From NCBI RefSeq assembly GCF_938036805.1, contig NZ_CALHWC010000183.1:1-14944 (forward strand): a stretch of 14,944 nt of DNA. The letters are read 5' to 3'. This document shows positions 7,014 to 13,222 of this stretch, in pieces. Both the position numbers and the translations under genes were made by a program. Position 1 is the stretch's first letter, and each line of letters opens with the position of its first letter. The DNA is from an uncultured Streptococcus sp. GTDB lineage: Bacteria; Bacillota; Bacilli; Lactobacillales; Streptococcaceae. The notes beneath the pieces are model-generated. The model did no database searches, was not told the DNA's origin, and saw nothing but the letters and a program-made list of their open reading frames with translations.

Positions 7014-7080
7014 ATTATAGCACTTTTAAACAGGTGTGGCATTCAAAACCTTAAATTGTCTTTTTTTACTCATAAACAGT
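7014..7080 (-). promoter_or_regulatory. LytTR-type promoter B, upstream of orphan 4-TM gene
   Basis: Plus-strand direct repeat TAAATTGT (7052-7059) and TAAACAGT (7073-7080), period 21 bp. In the transcription direction these read ACTGTTTA and ACAATTTA. After 32 bp comes TATAAT (7019-7014), preceded by GTGC (extended -10), with no credible -35. The start would lie near 7007, giving a leader of about 110 bases that can fold into AAGGCA/TGCCTT (6970-6991). A further half-site-like TAAACAGG at 7027 is out of register. Confidence 0.7.
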
Positions 7081-7141
7081 TGTTGTTACTTTCATTGAGT
7101 TAAATCAAGTGGCAAATCTAATCATTCGCAATCTAATAAAT

Positions 7142-8476
7142 TCATTTTATCTCTAACTCTTGTCTAAAAGAGTGATCATGACTAATGGTACGCAGAGAAA
7201 CATTGGGATAGTGACTGATAATATTTTGAACATTGGAGAGACCAAGCCCTCTATTTTCTCCTTTAGTGCTAAAGCCCTTTTTAAAAATAGTATCGGAATG
7301 GATAGAAAACTCTTTTATTGTATTCTCAACAATAAAAATCTGTCTATTTTCCTGCTCCAAAAAGGCAAAAGAAACTACTGGATGACTAGTCTCCACTGCT
7401 GCTTCTATAGCATTATCAGCCAGTATGGAAACAATCGTGATAAAATCAAGCAACTCCATTCCTTGAGGTTTGATTTCTTGAGGAACTTCCAAGCCAATTT
7501 CTATTCCCTTGCTCTGAGCTTCTAGAAATTTTGCTGACAAGACGCTCTTGAGGGCATCATTGTGGATATTGGACAGGCGACCTAAATCATACTTAGATTG
7601 GTTGAGTGCTTGACCTGAGTCTTTTATAACTTGGTTATAAATCTGCTCAATGGCTGGTAAATCATGCGTATCAATTCCTAACTTCAGACTCCTTAAAATA
7701 TTGATGTAATCATGCCGGAAACTTCGCAACTCATTATAAAGCTCTTCAATATGCTGACTGTAATCGGACATATTTCTCAACTGCAACTCTCTTTGTTCAC
7801 TTAACTGCTGTTGAATTCGCTCTCGCAAATTACGGTCTAGGATATTTATCGAACTGAGAAAGAGAATAATATAAATTATCACAATTAATTTTCTATATGA
7901 CAAATTAACCACATTATGAGTTATTTCTAAATAAGAGAAAAATTGTACAAATACAATATAAAAAATCATAGATATATTAAGGAAAATGACTAGGTGTTTA
8001 TCAGCCTCATTTAATCTAAATTTTCTTAACCGCTTAAATTTATAATGTAGTAAACTTGGGATCCATAACGATAGTAAACTAGCTACAAAAGCCGTAATAT
8101 TTAAAATAAGCTGTTCTTCATTTATTAGTTGGTTATATTCCAAACCGAAAATAGGAATAACAAAAAAAGTTAATATACGATATAGAAGATTCCAAAGAAC
8201 AACTGGGAAAAGACCATAAAAGATAGATAACATTATAGGAATAGAACTCTGTCTAGTTAATAATAAAGAAAAAGTTAAAAAATAAACTGGAAGATCTAAG
8301 TAAGTTAAAAAAGTTTCACTAAATAAGACAAAAAGTAGAAGATTAAAAAATATATAAATAAAAGGTATTAAGACGTACTTAATCCACGTCAACTTAATTC
8401 CACTGATACGTGAAAATAAGAAAGACAGAGCTATCATTTCGAAAACAAGTAAAACAACTTGTATTATTCTTGGCAT
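7142..8476 (-). CDS. GHKL sensor histidine kinase (ComD/BlpH/AgrC-like)
   Basis: A 444-residue membrane sensor kinase. The N-terminal 210 residues contain about six or seven hydrophobic segments (roughly 4-22, 30-52, 58-73, 77-112, 123-146, 160-182, 195-212) with little extracytoplasmic domain, as in peptide-pheromone receptors. A coiled linker (213-250) follows. The dimerisation box is FRHDYIN with the phosphorylatable His255. The ATPase domain has an N-box ILADNAIEAA (Asn355) and a G-box GFSTKGENRGLGLSNV (401-416). This is the HPK10 class that pairs with LytTR response regulators. It lies 32 bases after the regulator stop, third in the LytTR-regulator-kinase operon. Its first half is very AT-rich (14 G/C in 8281-8340). 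The ligand is unknown; no pheromone gene is visible. Confidence 0.93.
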   Translation of the reverse strand: MPRIIQVVLLVFEMIALSFLFSRISGIKLTWIKYVLIPFIYIFFNLLLFVLFSETFLTYLDLPVYFLTFSLLLTRQSSIPIMLSIFYGLFPVVLWNLLYRILTFFVIPIFGLEYNQLINEEQLILNITAFVASLLSLWIPSLLHYKFKRLRKFRLNEADKHLVIFLNISMIFYIVFVQFFSYLEITHNVVNLSYRKLIVIIYIILFLSSINILDRNLRERIQQQLSEQRELQLRNMSDYSQHIEELYNELRSFRHDYINILRSLKLGIDTHDLPAIEQIYNQVIKDSGQALNQSKYDLGRLSNIHNDALKSVLSAKFLEAQSKGIEIGLEVPQEIKPQGMELLDFITIVSILADNAIEAAVETSHPVVSFAFLEQENRQIFIVENTIKEFSIHSDTIFKKGFSTKGENRGLGLSNVQNIISHYPNVSLRTISHDHSFRQELEIK

Positions 8477-8508
8477 AATTCCTCTCCCACTTCTATCATA
8501 TTACTTCT

Positions 8509-9240
8509 CTACTGCCTTAAAGCTGTCCGTAATCCTTTCATCTTGAGGCGTGATACATAGCAACTAGCGCCATTAGGAAAATAGGCTATGTTTTCTATCT
8601 TATCCAGCTGAGAGATGTTCGCTGGATTGACCACATAAGAGCGATGGCACCGATAGAGACGCTTGTCCTGCTTTGTAATCTCAGAAAGCTGTCCGTAAAA
8701 TTCGATCCGCTCTTTCTTAGTATAGAGAACTAGTCTATGAGGCACTTCTGATGTCTCAAAATAATAGATTTCATTAAAAGGCACCTGAAAATCTGATTTG
8801 GAATTTTCAAAGAGAAAAGTTTCCTCAGCTTGAAAACTGTCCTTTCTCTCGTAAAGATAGGCCAGGTCCTGCTCAATCTGCTTGATAAAATCCTCCTCAG
8901 GCAAACCTTTGTCAATAAAGTCAAAAGCTGATACCTGATAACGAAAAGTCAAGGGCATAAATTCTGAGTGAGTCGTCACAAATACAATCAGAGCATAGGG
9001 ATCCAACTTGCGAATCTTTCCTGCCACCTCTAGCCCCTTCTGCGTCTCTTGCTTAATCTCAATATCCAAAAAGAAAATCTGATGGCTCCCCCGTTCCCTT
9101 ACTGCATCAATCAGCATGTCTGGCTTGCCATAGATTTCTAAAAACTGGCATTTCCAGCCGTTCTTTTCCAGAATCCCCTGAATGGTTGACTCCATATAGG
9201 CTTGTTGCTTAAGATTATCTTCTAATACAAAAATTTTCAT
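8509..9240 (-). CDS. LytTR response regulator (ComE/BlpR/AgrA-like)
   Basis: A 243-residue two-component regulator. Start at the ATG at 9238-9240 (MKIFVLEDN), because the receiver domain begins exactly there and AAGGAAG lies upstream; the longer frame to 9306 adds an unrelated leader overlapping the preceding gene. REC domain: acidic E7/D8, phospho-acceptor Asp59 in FFLDIEI, Thr89/Thr90 and Lys111 in FIDK. LytTR DNA-binding domain from about 135 to 240, with RCHRSYVVNP characteristic of the family. It starts 1 base after the stand-alone LytTR gene stops and is followed by the kinase. It is a plausible binder of the ACHRTTTA direct repeats at promoters A, B and C, alone or together with the 113-residue LytTR protein. 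Confidence 0.95.
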   Translation of the reverse strand: MKIFVLEDNLKQQAYMESTIQGILEKNGWKCQFLEIYGKPDMLIDAVRERGSHQIFFLDIEIKQETQKGLEVAGKIRKLDPYALIVFVTTHSEFMPLTFRYQVSAFDFIDKGLPEEDFIKQIEQDLAYLYERKDSFQAEETFLFENSKSDFQVPFNEIYYFETSEVPHRLVLYTKKERIEFYGQLSEITKQDKRLYRCHRSYVVNPANISQLDKIENIAYFPNGASCYVSRLKMKGLRTALRQ

Positions 9241-9241
9241 C

Positions 9242-9583
9242 TTATTTTCTTCCTTCCTGAGACCAGCGCTTGATGAGACTGGATAAATGGCGCCTTGAGC
9301 AGACAATATCTCCTAAGTCAGACTGCTCAAAGAACAAGCTTTTACGCTCCCTGTCAAATCCTTGAACCTTGGCTAAATTGACCAGTGTTTGACGATTACA
9401 GTGAACCAGCGCATCAGGATAGAGCTTAGCCAGCGCAGTCAGAGAAGCCCTAAGGCTGTAGTTGCCTTGTCCAGTGACGATAAGGACGATGTGCGGCTTT
9501 TGAGGATGGGACTGGATATAGTAAATTGTCGAAAATTCCAGCTTTCGAAGAGTACTGTCGTCTTTAATTATGATAGAAGCCAT
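9242..9583 (-). CDS. Stand-alone LytTR DNA-binding protein (BlpS-like position)
   Basis: A 113-residue protein that is essentially only a LytTR domain. After a short N-terminus it shows the family pattern LEFSTIYYIQS, GQGNYSLRASLTAL, the HCNRQTLVNLAKV stretch (equivalent to the RxHRSxxVN motif of response regulators) and a C-terminal CSRRHLSSLIKRW. It has no receiver domain, so it is not controlled by phosphotransfer itself. The ATG at 9581-9583 follows AAAGGAGG with 7-base spacing. It is the first gene of the regulatory operon, one base before the response regulator. Stand-alone LytTR genes occur beside response regulators in blp loci (BlpS); HdrR/BrsR are other single-domain examples. Promoter C, a 21-bp direct repeat, lies just upstream, suggesting autoregulation. 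Confidence 0.9.
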   Translation of the reverse strand: MASIIIKDDSTLRKLEFSTIYYIQSHPQKPHIVLIVTGQGNYSLRASLTALAKLYPDALVHCNRQTLVNLAKVQGFDRERKSLFFEQSDLGDIVCSRRHLSSLIKRWSQEGRK

Positions 9584-9603
9584 TTGTCTACCTCCTTTGC
9601 TCT

Positions 9604-9671
9604 AGCATAGCACAGGTCGCATCGCAAATGACTCCCAAATCCTAAATGGTAGCTGAGAAGTCTTAAATGGT
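9604..9671 (-). promoter_or_regulatory. LytTR-type promoter C, upstream of the regulatory operon
   Basis: The eight-base word TAAATGGT occurs twice on the plus strand (9643-9650 and 9664-9671), a perfect repeat with a 21-bp period (ACCATTTA in the transcription direction). After 33 bp comes TATGCT (9609-9604), preceded by GTGC, without a usable -35. The start site would be about 14 bases before the ATG of the stand-alone LytTR gene, just enough for its AAAGGAGG. The -10 is weaker than in promoters A and B, as expected for an activator-dependent, tightly controlled promoter. Confidence 0.7.
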
Positions 9672-9685
9672 CTCAGAAGCGCTAA

Positions 9686-9716
9686 GTAAAAACTTACTTG
9701 TTAGGTAAGCTTTTAC
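9686..9716 (-). terminator. Terminator of the tetR gene
   Basis: Stem GTAAAA-A-CTTAC (9686-9697) / GTAAG-C-TTTTAC (9705-9716), loop of 7 and a single A·C mismatch. Read on the minus strand the CTTAC/GTAAG stem is followed by TTTTTAC. It lies 50 bases past the tetR stop and just before promoter C, insulating the regulatory operon. Confidence 0.55.
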
Positions 9717-9766
9717 GATCTATTATTTCAGTCCAATATATTGGTGGCAAACAGTTGTACGAACTA

Positions 9767-10339
9767 TTATTTTTTCTTTTTCTGTGGGAAAAGGGGCATG
9801 CCCAAAGCAGCAATCTTTTCAGCTGGAACCTTCATGCCTTCTTTGATCCATTTAGAAAGCACCGAAACAACCGCAGAACTCCAGAATGAATTCATATAGG
9901 AATTGGTTGTCTTCTTCCCACCTTTGCTACGCTTTTCAAGGAAATCAAAAACCGCCTGCGTCAGCAACTTTTCAAAATTATAATCAATAGCCAAACTAAT
10001 GACACGCGCTTCCTTCTTGGCTTCCTTAAAAAGAAAAAGCCAAATCTGGTACATTTCTGTCTTGAAATTAAACTGCTCCAGCTTGTCGACAATTCCCTGA
10101 ACCGTATTTTTGAAAATTCCCTCTAGAATTTCTTCTTTGGAGCTATAATTACGATAAAAGGCTGCGCGCGAAACCCCAGCACGCTCGACTAATTCAGAGA
10201 TGGTAATCTTTTTCAAATCTTTCTTCTCTAACAGTTGCATTAGAGAAATTTCCAAGGATTCCTTTGTAATTCGATTAGATTCTTGATTATAAGTTTTTAA
10301 ATTTGCAAGGGATTTTTCTGATATTTTCTTTTCCGCCAT
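9767..10339 (-). CDS. TetR/AcrR family transcriptional regulator
   Basis: A 190-residue repressor-type protein. After a polar N-terminal extension (1-24), residues about 25-72 form the TetR DNA-binding domain with the helix-turn-helix ITISELVERAGVSRAAFYRNYSSKEEIL. The helical C-terminal half (75-180) would hold the ligand pocket; its ligand is unknown. The sequence ends in a lysine run (PQKKKK). The ATG at 10337-10339 is preceded by AGGAAGAAAG. It is divergent from the degV gene across a 126-bp region with interlocked promoters, so it probably controls itself and degV. The C-terminal half resembles regulators related to DhaS, but no dihydroxyacetone kinase gene is nearby. Confidence 0.9.
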   Translation of the reverse strand: MAEKKISEKSLANLKTYNQESNRITKESLEISLMQLLEKKDLKKITISELVERAGVSRAAFYRNYSSKEEILEGIFKNTVQGIVDKLEQFNFKTEMYQIWLFLFKEAKKEARVISLAIDYNFEKLLTQAVFDFLEKRSKGGKKTTNSYMNSFWSSAVVSVLSKWIKEGMKVPAEKIAALGMPLFPQKKKK

Positions 10340-10398
10340 AACAATTTCTTTCTTCCTGTATCAGCTGAGAATTAAGGCTTTATATCAAAGCATCTTCA

Positions 10399-10407
10399 TG
10401 TTATAAT
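10399..10407 (+). promoter_or_regulatory. Extended -10 promoter of degV
   Basis: TGTTATAAT at 10399-10407 (TG extension plus TATAAT) with only a weak -35. It starts about 50 bases before the degV ATG. It overlaps the divergent tetR promoter, so polymerase can probably occupy only one of the two at a time. Confidence 0.65.
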
Positions 10408-10434
10408 TGTAAGAAAAGACATGTTTTTTGTCAA
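10406..10434 (-). promoter_or_regulatory. Near-consensus promoter of tetR
   Basis: On the minus strand TTGACA (10434-10429), exactly 17 bases, then TACAAT (10411-10406). The -35 is part of GACA-N7-TGTC (10418-10432), a candidate short inverted-repeat operator. The -10 shares two bases with the plus-strand -10 of degV. Confidence 0.7.
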
Positions 10435-10465
10435 TGTAGAGAACTGATAGAGCAGGAGAAACTAA

Positions 10466-11308
10466 ATGACTTGGAAAATTGTTGCCGATTCCGGCTGTGA
10501 CTACCGTGAGATTACAGATCTGGCCAACCAGACAAAGTTTGAGAGTGTGCCGCTGACCATTCAGATTGATCATGAAATTTTTCTGGATAACGCTCATCTT
10601 GATATTGATGGCATGATGGAAAAAATGTATGCTACTTCAAGTGCTTCAAAATCGGCCTGCCCAAGCCCTGATGACTACCTCAGAAGCTTTGAAGGAGCTG
10701 AAAATATTTTTGTCGTGACGATTACAGGCTCTCTTTCTGGTAGCCACAATAGCGCCCAGCTAGCTAAAAAACTTTTCTTAGAAGAAAACCCAACAGCAAA
10801 TATCCATGTTATTGACAGTCTTTCGGCTGGTGGCGAGGTTGATCTGATTGTCAGAAAATTGAACGACCTCATCAAAGAAGGACTTTCTTTCGAGCAAGTC
10901 GTGGAAGCCATTACCCACTACCAAGAAAATACGAAGCTTCTCTTTGTACTGGCTAAGGTAGATAACCTGGTCAAAAATGGTCGGCTCAGCAAGCTAATCG
11001 GTGCAGTTGTCGGCCTCCTCAATATTCGCATGGTCGGCGAAGCCAGTGATACTGGTACTCTGGAGCTTCTCCAAAAAGCTAGAGGGGCTAAAAAGGCTCT
11101 GACTGCCGCTGTCGATGAAGTTCTGAAAGCTGGATATAAAGGCGGCCGCATTATCATTGCTCATCGCAATAACGAGAAATTTTGCCAGCAATTTTCGGAA
11201 GTTATCAAGGAAAAATTCCCAGCTGCCGACATTTCATTCCTGCCAACTTCTGGCCTTTGCAGCTTTTACGCAGAAGAAGGCGGCCTCTTGATGGGCTACG
11301 AAATTTAA
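10466..11308 (+). CDS. DegV family (FakB-like) fatty-acid-binding protein
   Basis: A 280-residue cytosolic protein of the DegV fold. Members bind a single fatty acid; FakB members present it to the kinase FakA for phosphorylation and entry into phospholipid synthesis (known for the family). Visible signatures are the N-terminal IVADSGCD (5-12), the hydroxyl-rich SSASKSACPSPDDY (58-71), TGSLSGSHNSA (87-97), the LVKNGRLSK motif (168-176) and IIIAHRNN with His233 in the C-terminal domain. Length is typical. The ATG at 10466 follows AGGAG with 7-base spacing. It is monocistronic with a strong terminator at 11321-11354, divergent from tetR. Which DegV paralogue this is, and its acyl preference, cannot be read from the sequence. 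Confidence 0.93.
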   Translation: MTWKIVADSGCDYREITDLANQTKFESVPLTIQIDHEIFLDNAHLDIDGMMEKMYATSSASKSACPSPDDYLRSFEGAENIFVVTITGSLSGSHNSAQLAKKLFLEENPTANIHVIDSLSAGGEVDLIVRKLNDLIKEGLSFEQVVEAITHYQENTKLLFVLAKVDNLVKNGRLSKLIGAVVGLLNIRMVGEASDTGTLELLQKARGAKKALTAAVDEVLKAGYKGGRIIIAHRNNEKFCQQFSEVIKEKFPAADISFLPTSGLCSFYAEEGGLLMGYEI

Positions 11309-11320
11309 TCCTCTCCTTTT

Positions 11321-11354
11321 GAGCTGAATATCTGTATTCAGCTCTTTACTTTTT
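11321..11354 (+). terminator. Terminator of degV
   Basis: Perfect 10-bp stem GAGCTGAATA / TATTCAGCTC with loop TCTG (11331-11334), followed by TTTACTTTTT. The T tract doubles as the -35 region of the next gene's promoter. Confidence 0.9.
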
Positions 11355-11373
11355 CGATTTAATTCGTTAAAAT
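11345..11373 (+). promoter_or_regulatory. Promoter of the XRE-S24 regulator
   Basis: TTTACT (11345-11350), 17 bases, TAAAAT (11368-11373). It lies 25 bases before the ATG and overlaps the T tract of the degV terminator. No LexA-like or other clear operator was recognised nearby. Confidence 0.6.
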
Positions 11374-11398
11374 AGAAGAAAGAAAAGGAGTGAATATC

Positions 11399-12175
11399 AT
11401 GGCCAGAGGACGCGGTGTCGCTAGCCCCCAGGATAAGGAGGCAATGCGGCTCATTTCTAAAAAAATCAAAACTTTATTGAAGCAAAAGCAAATCAAACAA
11501 ATTGAACTTTCCCGAGGAACAGGAATCCCAGCCAGCACTCTTACTGGCTATATCAAAGGAAATTCCCTGCCTGTCCTCGAAAATATGCAAAAAATTGCAG
11601 ACTTCTTTGATATGGATGTTGAAGAGCTGGATCCTCGCTATTTATCTGTTCATAGCCCTACACCATTTTCGCTAGAGTTCACGGATATTTTCCAATCTCT
11701 AGACCAAGGCCGCAAGCAAGCTGTGACAGACTTTGCTAAAAAAGAGCTGGAAAATCAAACGACTGAGGAAAGATTAAAAGATGACTATTTTCCTTACAAG
11801 GTCTATGAAAGCTACCAGACTTTCTTGAACAAGCCCGAACAAGCTGACATCGTCTGGTTAGACAAAGAGCTTGACTATGATATTGCCCTCTGGATTCGGA
11901 CAGATTCGCTGGAACCCAAGTATCCAGAAGGGTCTGTAGCTCTCATCAAGAATACACACTTTGAATTTGCAGGCGCTATCTATGCCATTGATTATGACGG
12001 GCAAACCATTTTGAAAAGAGTTTTCAACGATCCAACTGGCATTCGCCTCATCTCTCTCAATAAAAAATACAGCGACAAATTTATCCCGCATCAAGAAGAA
12101 CCCAAGGTCATCGGCCGTGTCATGGCTGCCTTTATGCCCTTAGATTTATCAGAACAAGCACAAAAGCCACTTTAG
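11399..12175 (+). CDS. XRE-family regulator with S24 (LexA/HdiR-like) domain
   Basis: A 258-residue regulator. Start at the ATG at 11399 (MARGRGVASPQ), with AAAGGAG (11384-11390) 8 bases upstream; the alternative GTG at 11390 overlaps that site. Residues about 18-76 form an XRE helix-turn-helix (KQIELSRGTGIPASTLTGYIKGN). A linker follows (80-130). Residues about 133-250 form an S24 domain with the catalytic serine Ser170 in TDSLEP and the lysine Lys206 in ILKRVF. HdiR-type proteins repress stress or DNA-damage genes and self-cleave when RecA is activated. Here no Ala-Gly pair occurs upstream of Ser170 where cleavage would be expected (about residue 135); the only one (191-192) lies after it. 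The stop codon is inside the terminator stem. Monocistronic. Confidence 0.92.
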   Translation: MARGRGVASPQDKEAMRLISKKIKTLLKQKQIKQIELSRGTGIPASTLTGYIKGNSLPVLENMQKIADFFDMDVEELDPRYLSVHSPTPFSLEFTDIFQSLDQGRKQAVTDFAKKELENQTTEERLKDDYFPYKVYESYQTFLNKPEQADIVWLDKELDYDIALWIRTDSLEPKYPEGSVALIKNTHFEFAGAIYAIDYDGQTILKRVFNDPTGIRLISLNKKYSDKFIPHQEEPKVIGRVMAAFMPLDLSEQAQKPL

Positions 12176-12192
12176 TACATAAAGTGGCTTTT
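12162..12192. terminator. Shared bidirectional terminator of convergent genes
   Basis: A perfect 13-bp stem AAAAGCCACTTTA / TAAAGTGGCTTTT with loop GTACA. It is followed on the plus strand by CTATTTTTTCTT and on the minus strand by a shorter T run (TTTTG). The TAG stop of the S24 regulator (12173-12175) lies in the stem. The opposite gene's stop starts at 12193. Confidence 0.9.
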
Positions 12193-12669
12193 CTATTTTT
12201 TCTTACTCCCTTTGCTTGCAATCGTGATGACTGCTGCTATCAGAAAGAAAATAATATAAGTGGCAATCGGGAACCAGACATAGCGATGATCCAAAGCAGG
12301 CAATGGTAATAAAATAGTTCTATTACGGCGGCTCTTCACTCCAAAGTAATGAAACAAAAGAACTAGAGGATTTATATAAAGGAGAGGATTGACTAAGTCT
12401 TTCAAAGAAGTCACCCTCTTTGCACTTTTTTCACGGAGAATAGAACCATAGGCATAGTACAATAAAACAAAAATATTTATAAACAAGGGAAAAACATATT
12501 GACTCTTTGAATATGTAGGGAGAAAAGAAATTTGAAAAACTAAGATGCCCGTAATCATTGCAAAAAGCATAAGGACGGAGAAATCCAATAACCAAGCTAG
12601 AAAACCATGGCGCTTGAGCCATGTATTCACTTTATCTAGCCGAGTCCACTCATTCCTATTTCTATTCAC
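12193..12669 (-). CDS. Membrane protein of unknown function (4 hydrophobic segments)
   Basis: About 158 residues. No ATG is available near the start. A GTG at 12667-12669 stands 9 bases after GGGAGG, while the GTG at 12673-12675 would be only 3 bases away, so I prefer the former. The N-terminus is polar and basic (NRNRNEWTRLDK). Hydrophobic segments are at about 25-46, 58-77, 95-110 and 131-151, with a lysine-rich tail. The layout, with charged loops between helices, is faintly like RDD-family proteins, but I do not claim membership. It is the last gene of the minus-strand cluster, 64 bases after the preceding membrane protein gene, and ends at the shared terminator. Confidence 0.75.
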   Translation of the reverse strand: MNRNRNEWTRLDKVNTWLKRHGFLAWLLDFSVLMLFAMITGILVFQISFLPTYSKSQYVFPLFINIFVLLYYAYGSILREKSAKRVTSLKDLVNPLLYINPLVLLFHYFGVKSRRNRTILLPLPALDHRYVWFPIATYIIFFLIAAVITIASKGSKKK

Positions 12670-12739
12670 ATTCACACACCTCCCTCTACTAGCTTGTTTG
12701 AACGGGCTTTGGAGCTAGAGTCCATTGACAAGACTTGCA

Positions 12740-13222
12740 TCAATCAATATAGCGAACACGATTGACCTTGGTTTTCATGATATAAGGATTGACTAAATCA
12801 TGGTATTCATCATATTCACCTAATAAATAGCCTTTTCGTAAAACAACTTCTCTCCCCTCTATCCCGTAATCCATATTGATTGGGACAGAATTTTCTGATT
12901 TGACTATAGAGAAATGAAAGAAAATTGCAAACCATATAAACAATGCAAGAGGTATACTCAGAATCCCCCAGATGAGATGGAACCAGCGAAACTCTCTCTT
13001 TTTTAAAAAGAGAAACCACAAGTGACAAAATACGACCACGGATAGAAGAAAAAGCCAACTGTTCCACAGGAGCGGAGTAAAGGACAAGCCAAAGGGACTC
13101 AAGCTAGAATGCAGCAAGACAAAGATAAACAACAAGATATAGAGCACTAGCCAAATAACTTTAGAAAACTTCCAGCACTTCGCTTTTTCTTCCCTTGTAT
13201 CTTCCACATTTAACTCACTCAT
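12740..13222 (-). CDS. Membrane protein of unknown function with C-terminal soluble tail
   Basis: 160 residues from the ATG at 13220-13222 (MSELNVEDTREEK). This start overlaps the DUF1697 stop by 8 bases and has GGAG upstream; a longer frame to 13240 exists but lies further inside the preceding gene. A charged N-terminus (1-20) is followed by three hydrophobic segments at about 22-38, 52-73 and 83-105. A polar C-terminal domain follows (106-160) containing NMDYGIEGREVVLRKGYLLGEYDEYHD, probably outside the membrane. No family recognised. It is probably translated together with DUF1697 and the following membrane protein gene. Confidence 0.75.
   Translation of the reverse strand: MSELNVEDTREEKAKCWKFSKVIWLVLYILLFIFVLLHSSLSPFGLSFTPLLWNSWLFLLSVVVFCHLWFLFLKKREFRWFHLIWGILSIPLALFIWFAIFFHFSIVKSENSVPINMDYGIEGREVVLRKGYLLGEYDEYHDLVNPYIMKTKVNRVRYID

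Noticed and set aside
7027..7034. TAAACAGG, a third half-site-like word near promoter B
   Set aside because: It lies 25 bp from the nearest half-site rather than 21, differs at the last base and sits next to the -10, so it is probably chance.
6947..7042. 31-codon minus-strand frame beginning MPHLFKSAI with AAGG upstream, a possible pheromone
   Set aside because: It contains the -10 of promoter B (7019-7014), so that promoter cannot transcribe its start, and it lacks a double-glycine leader.
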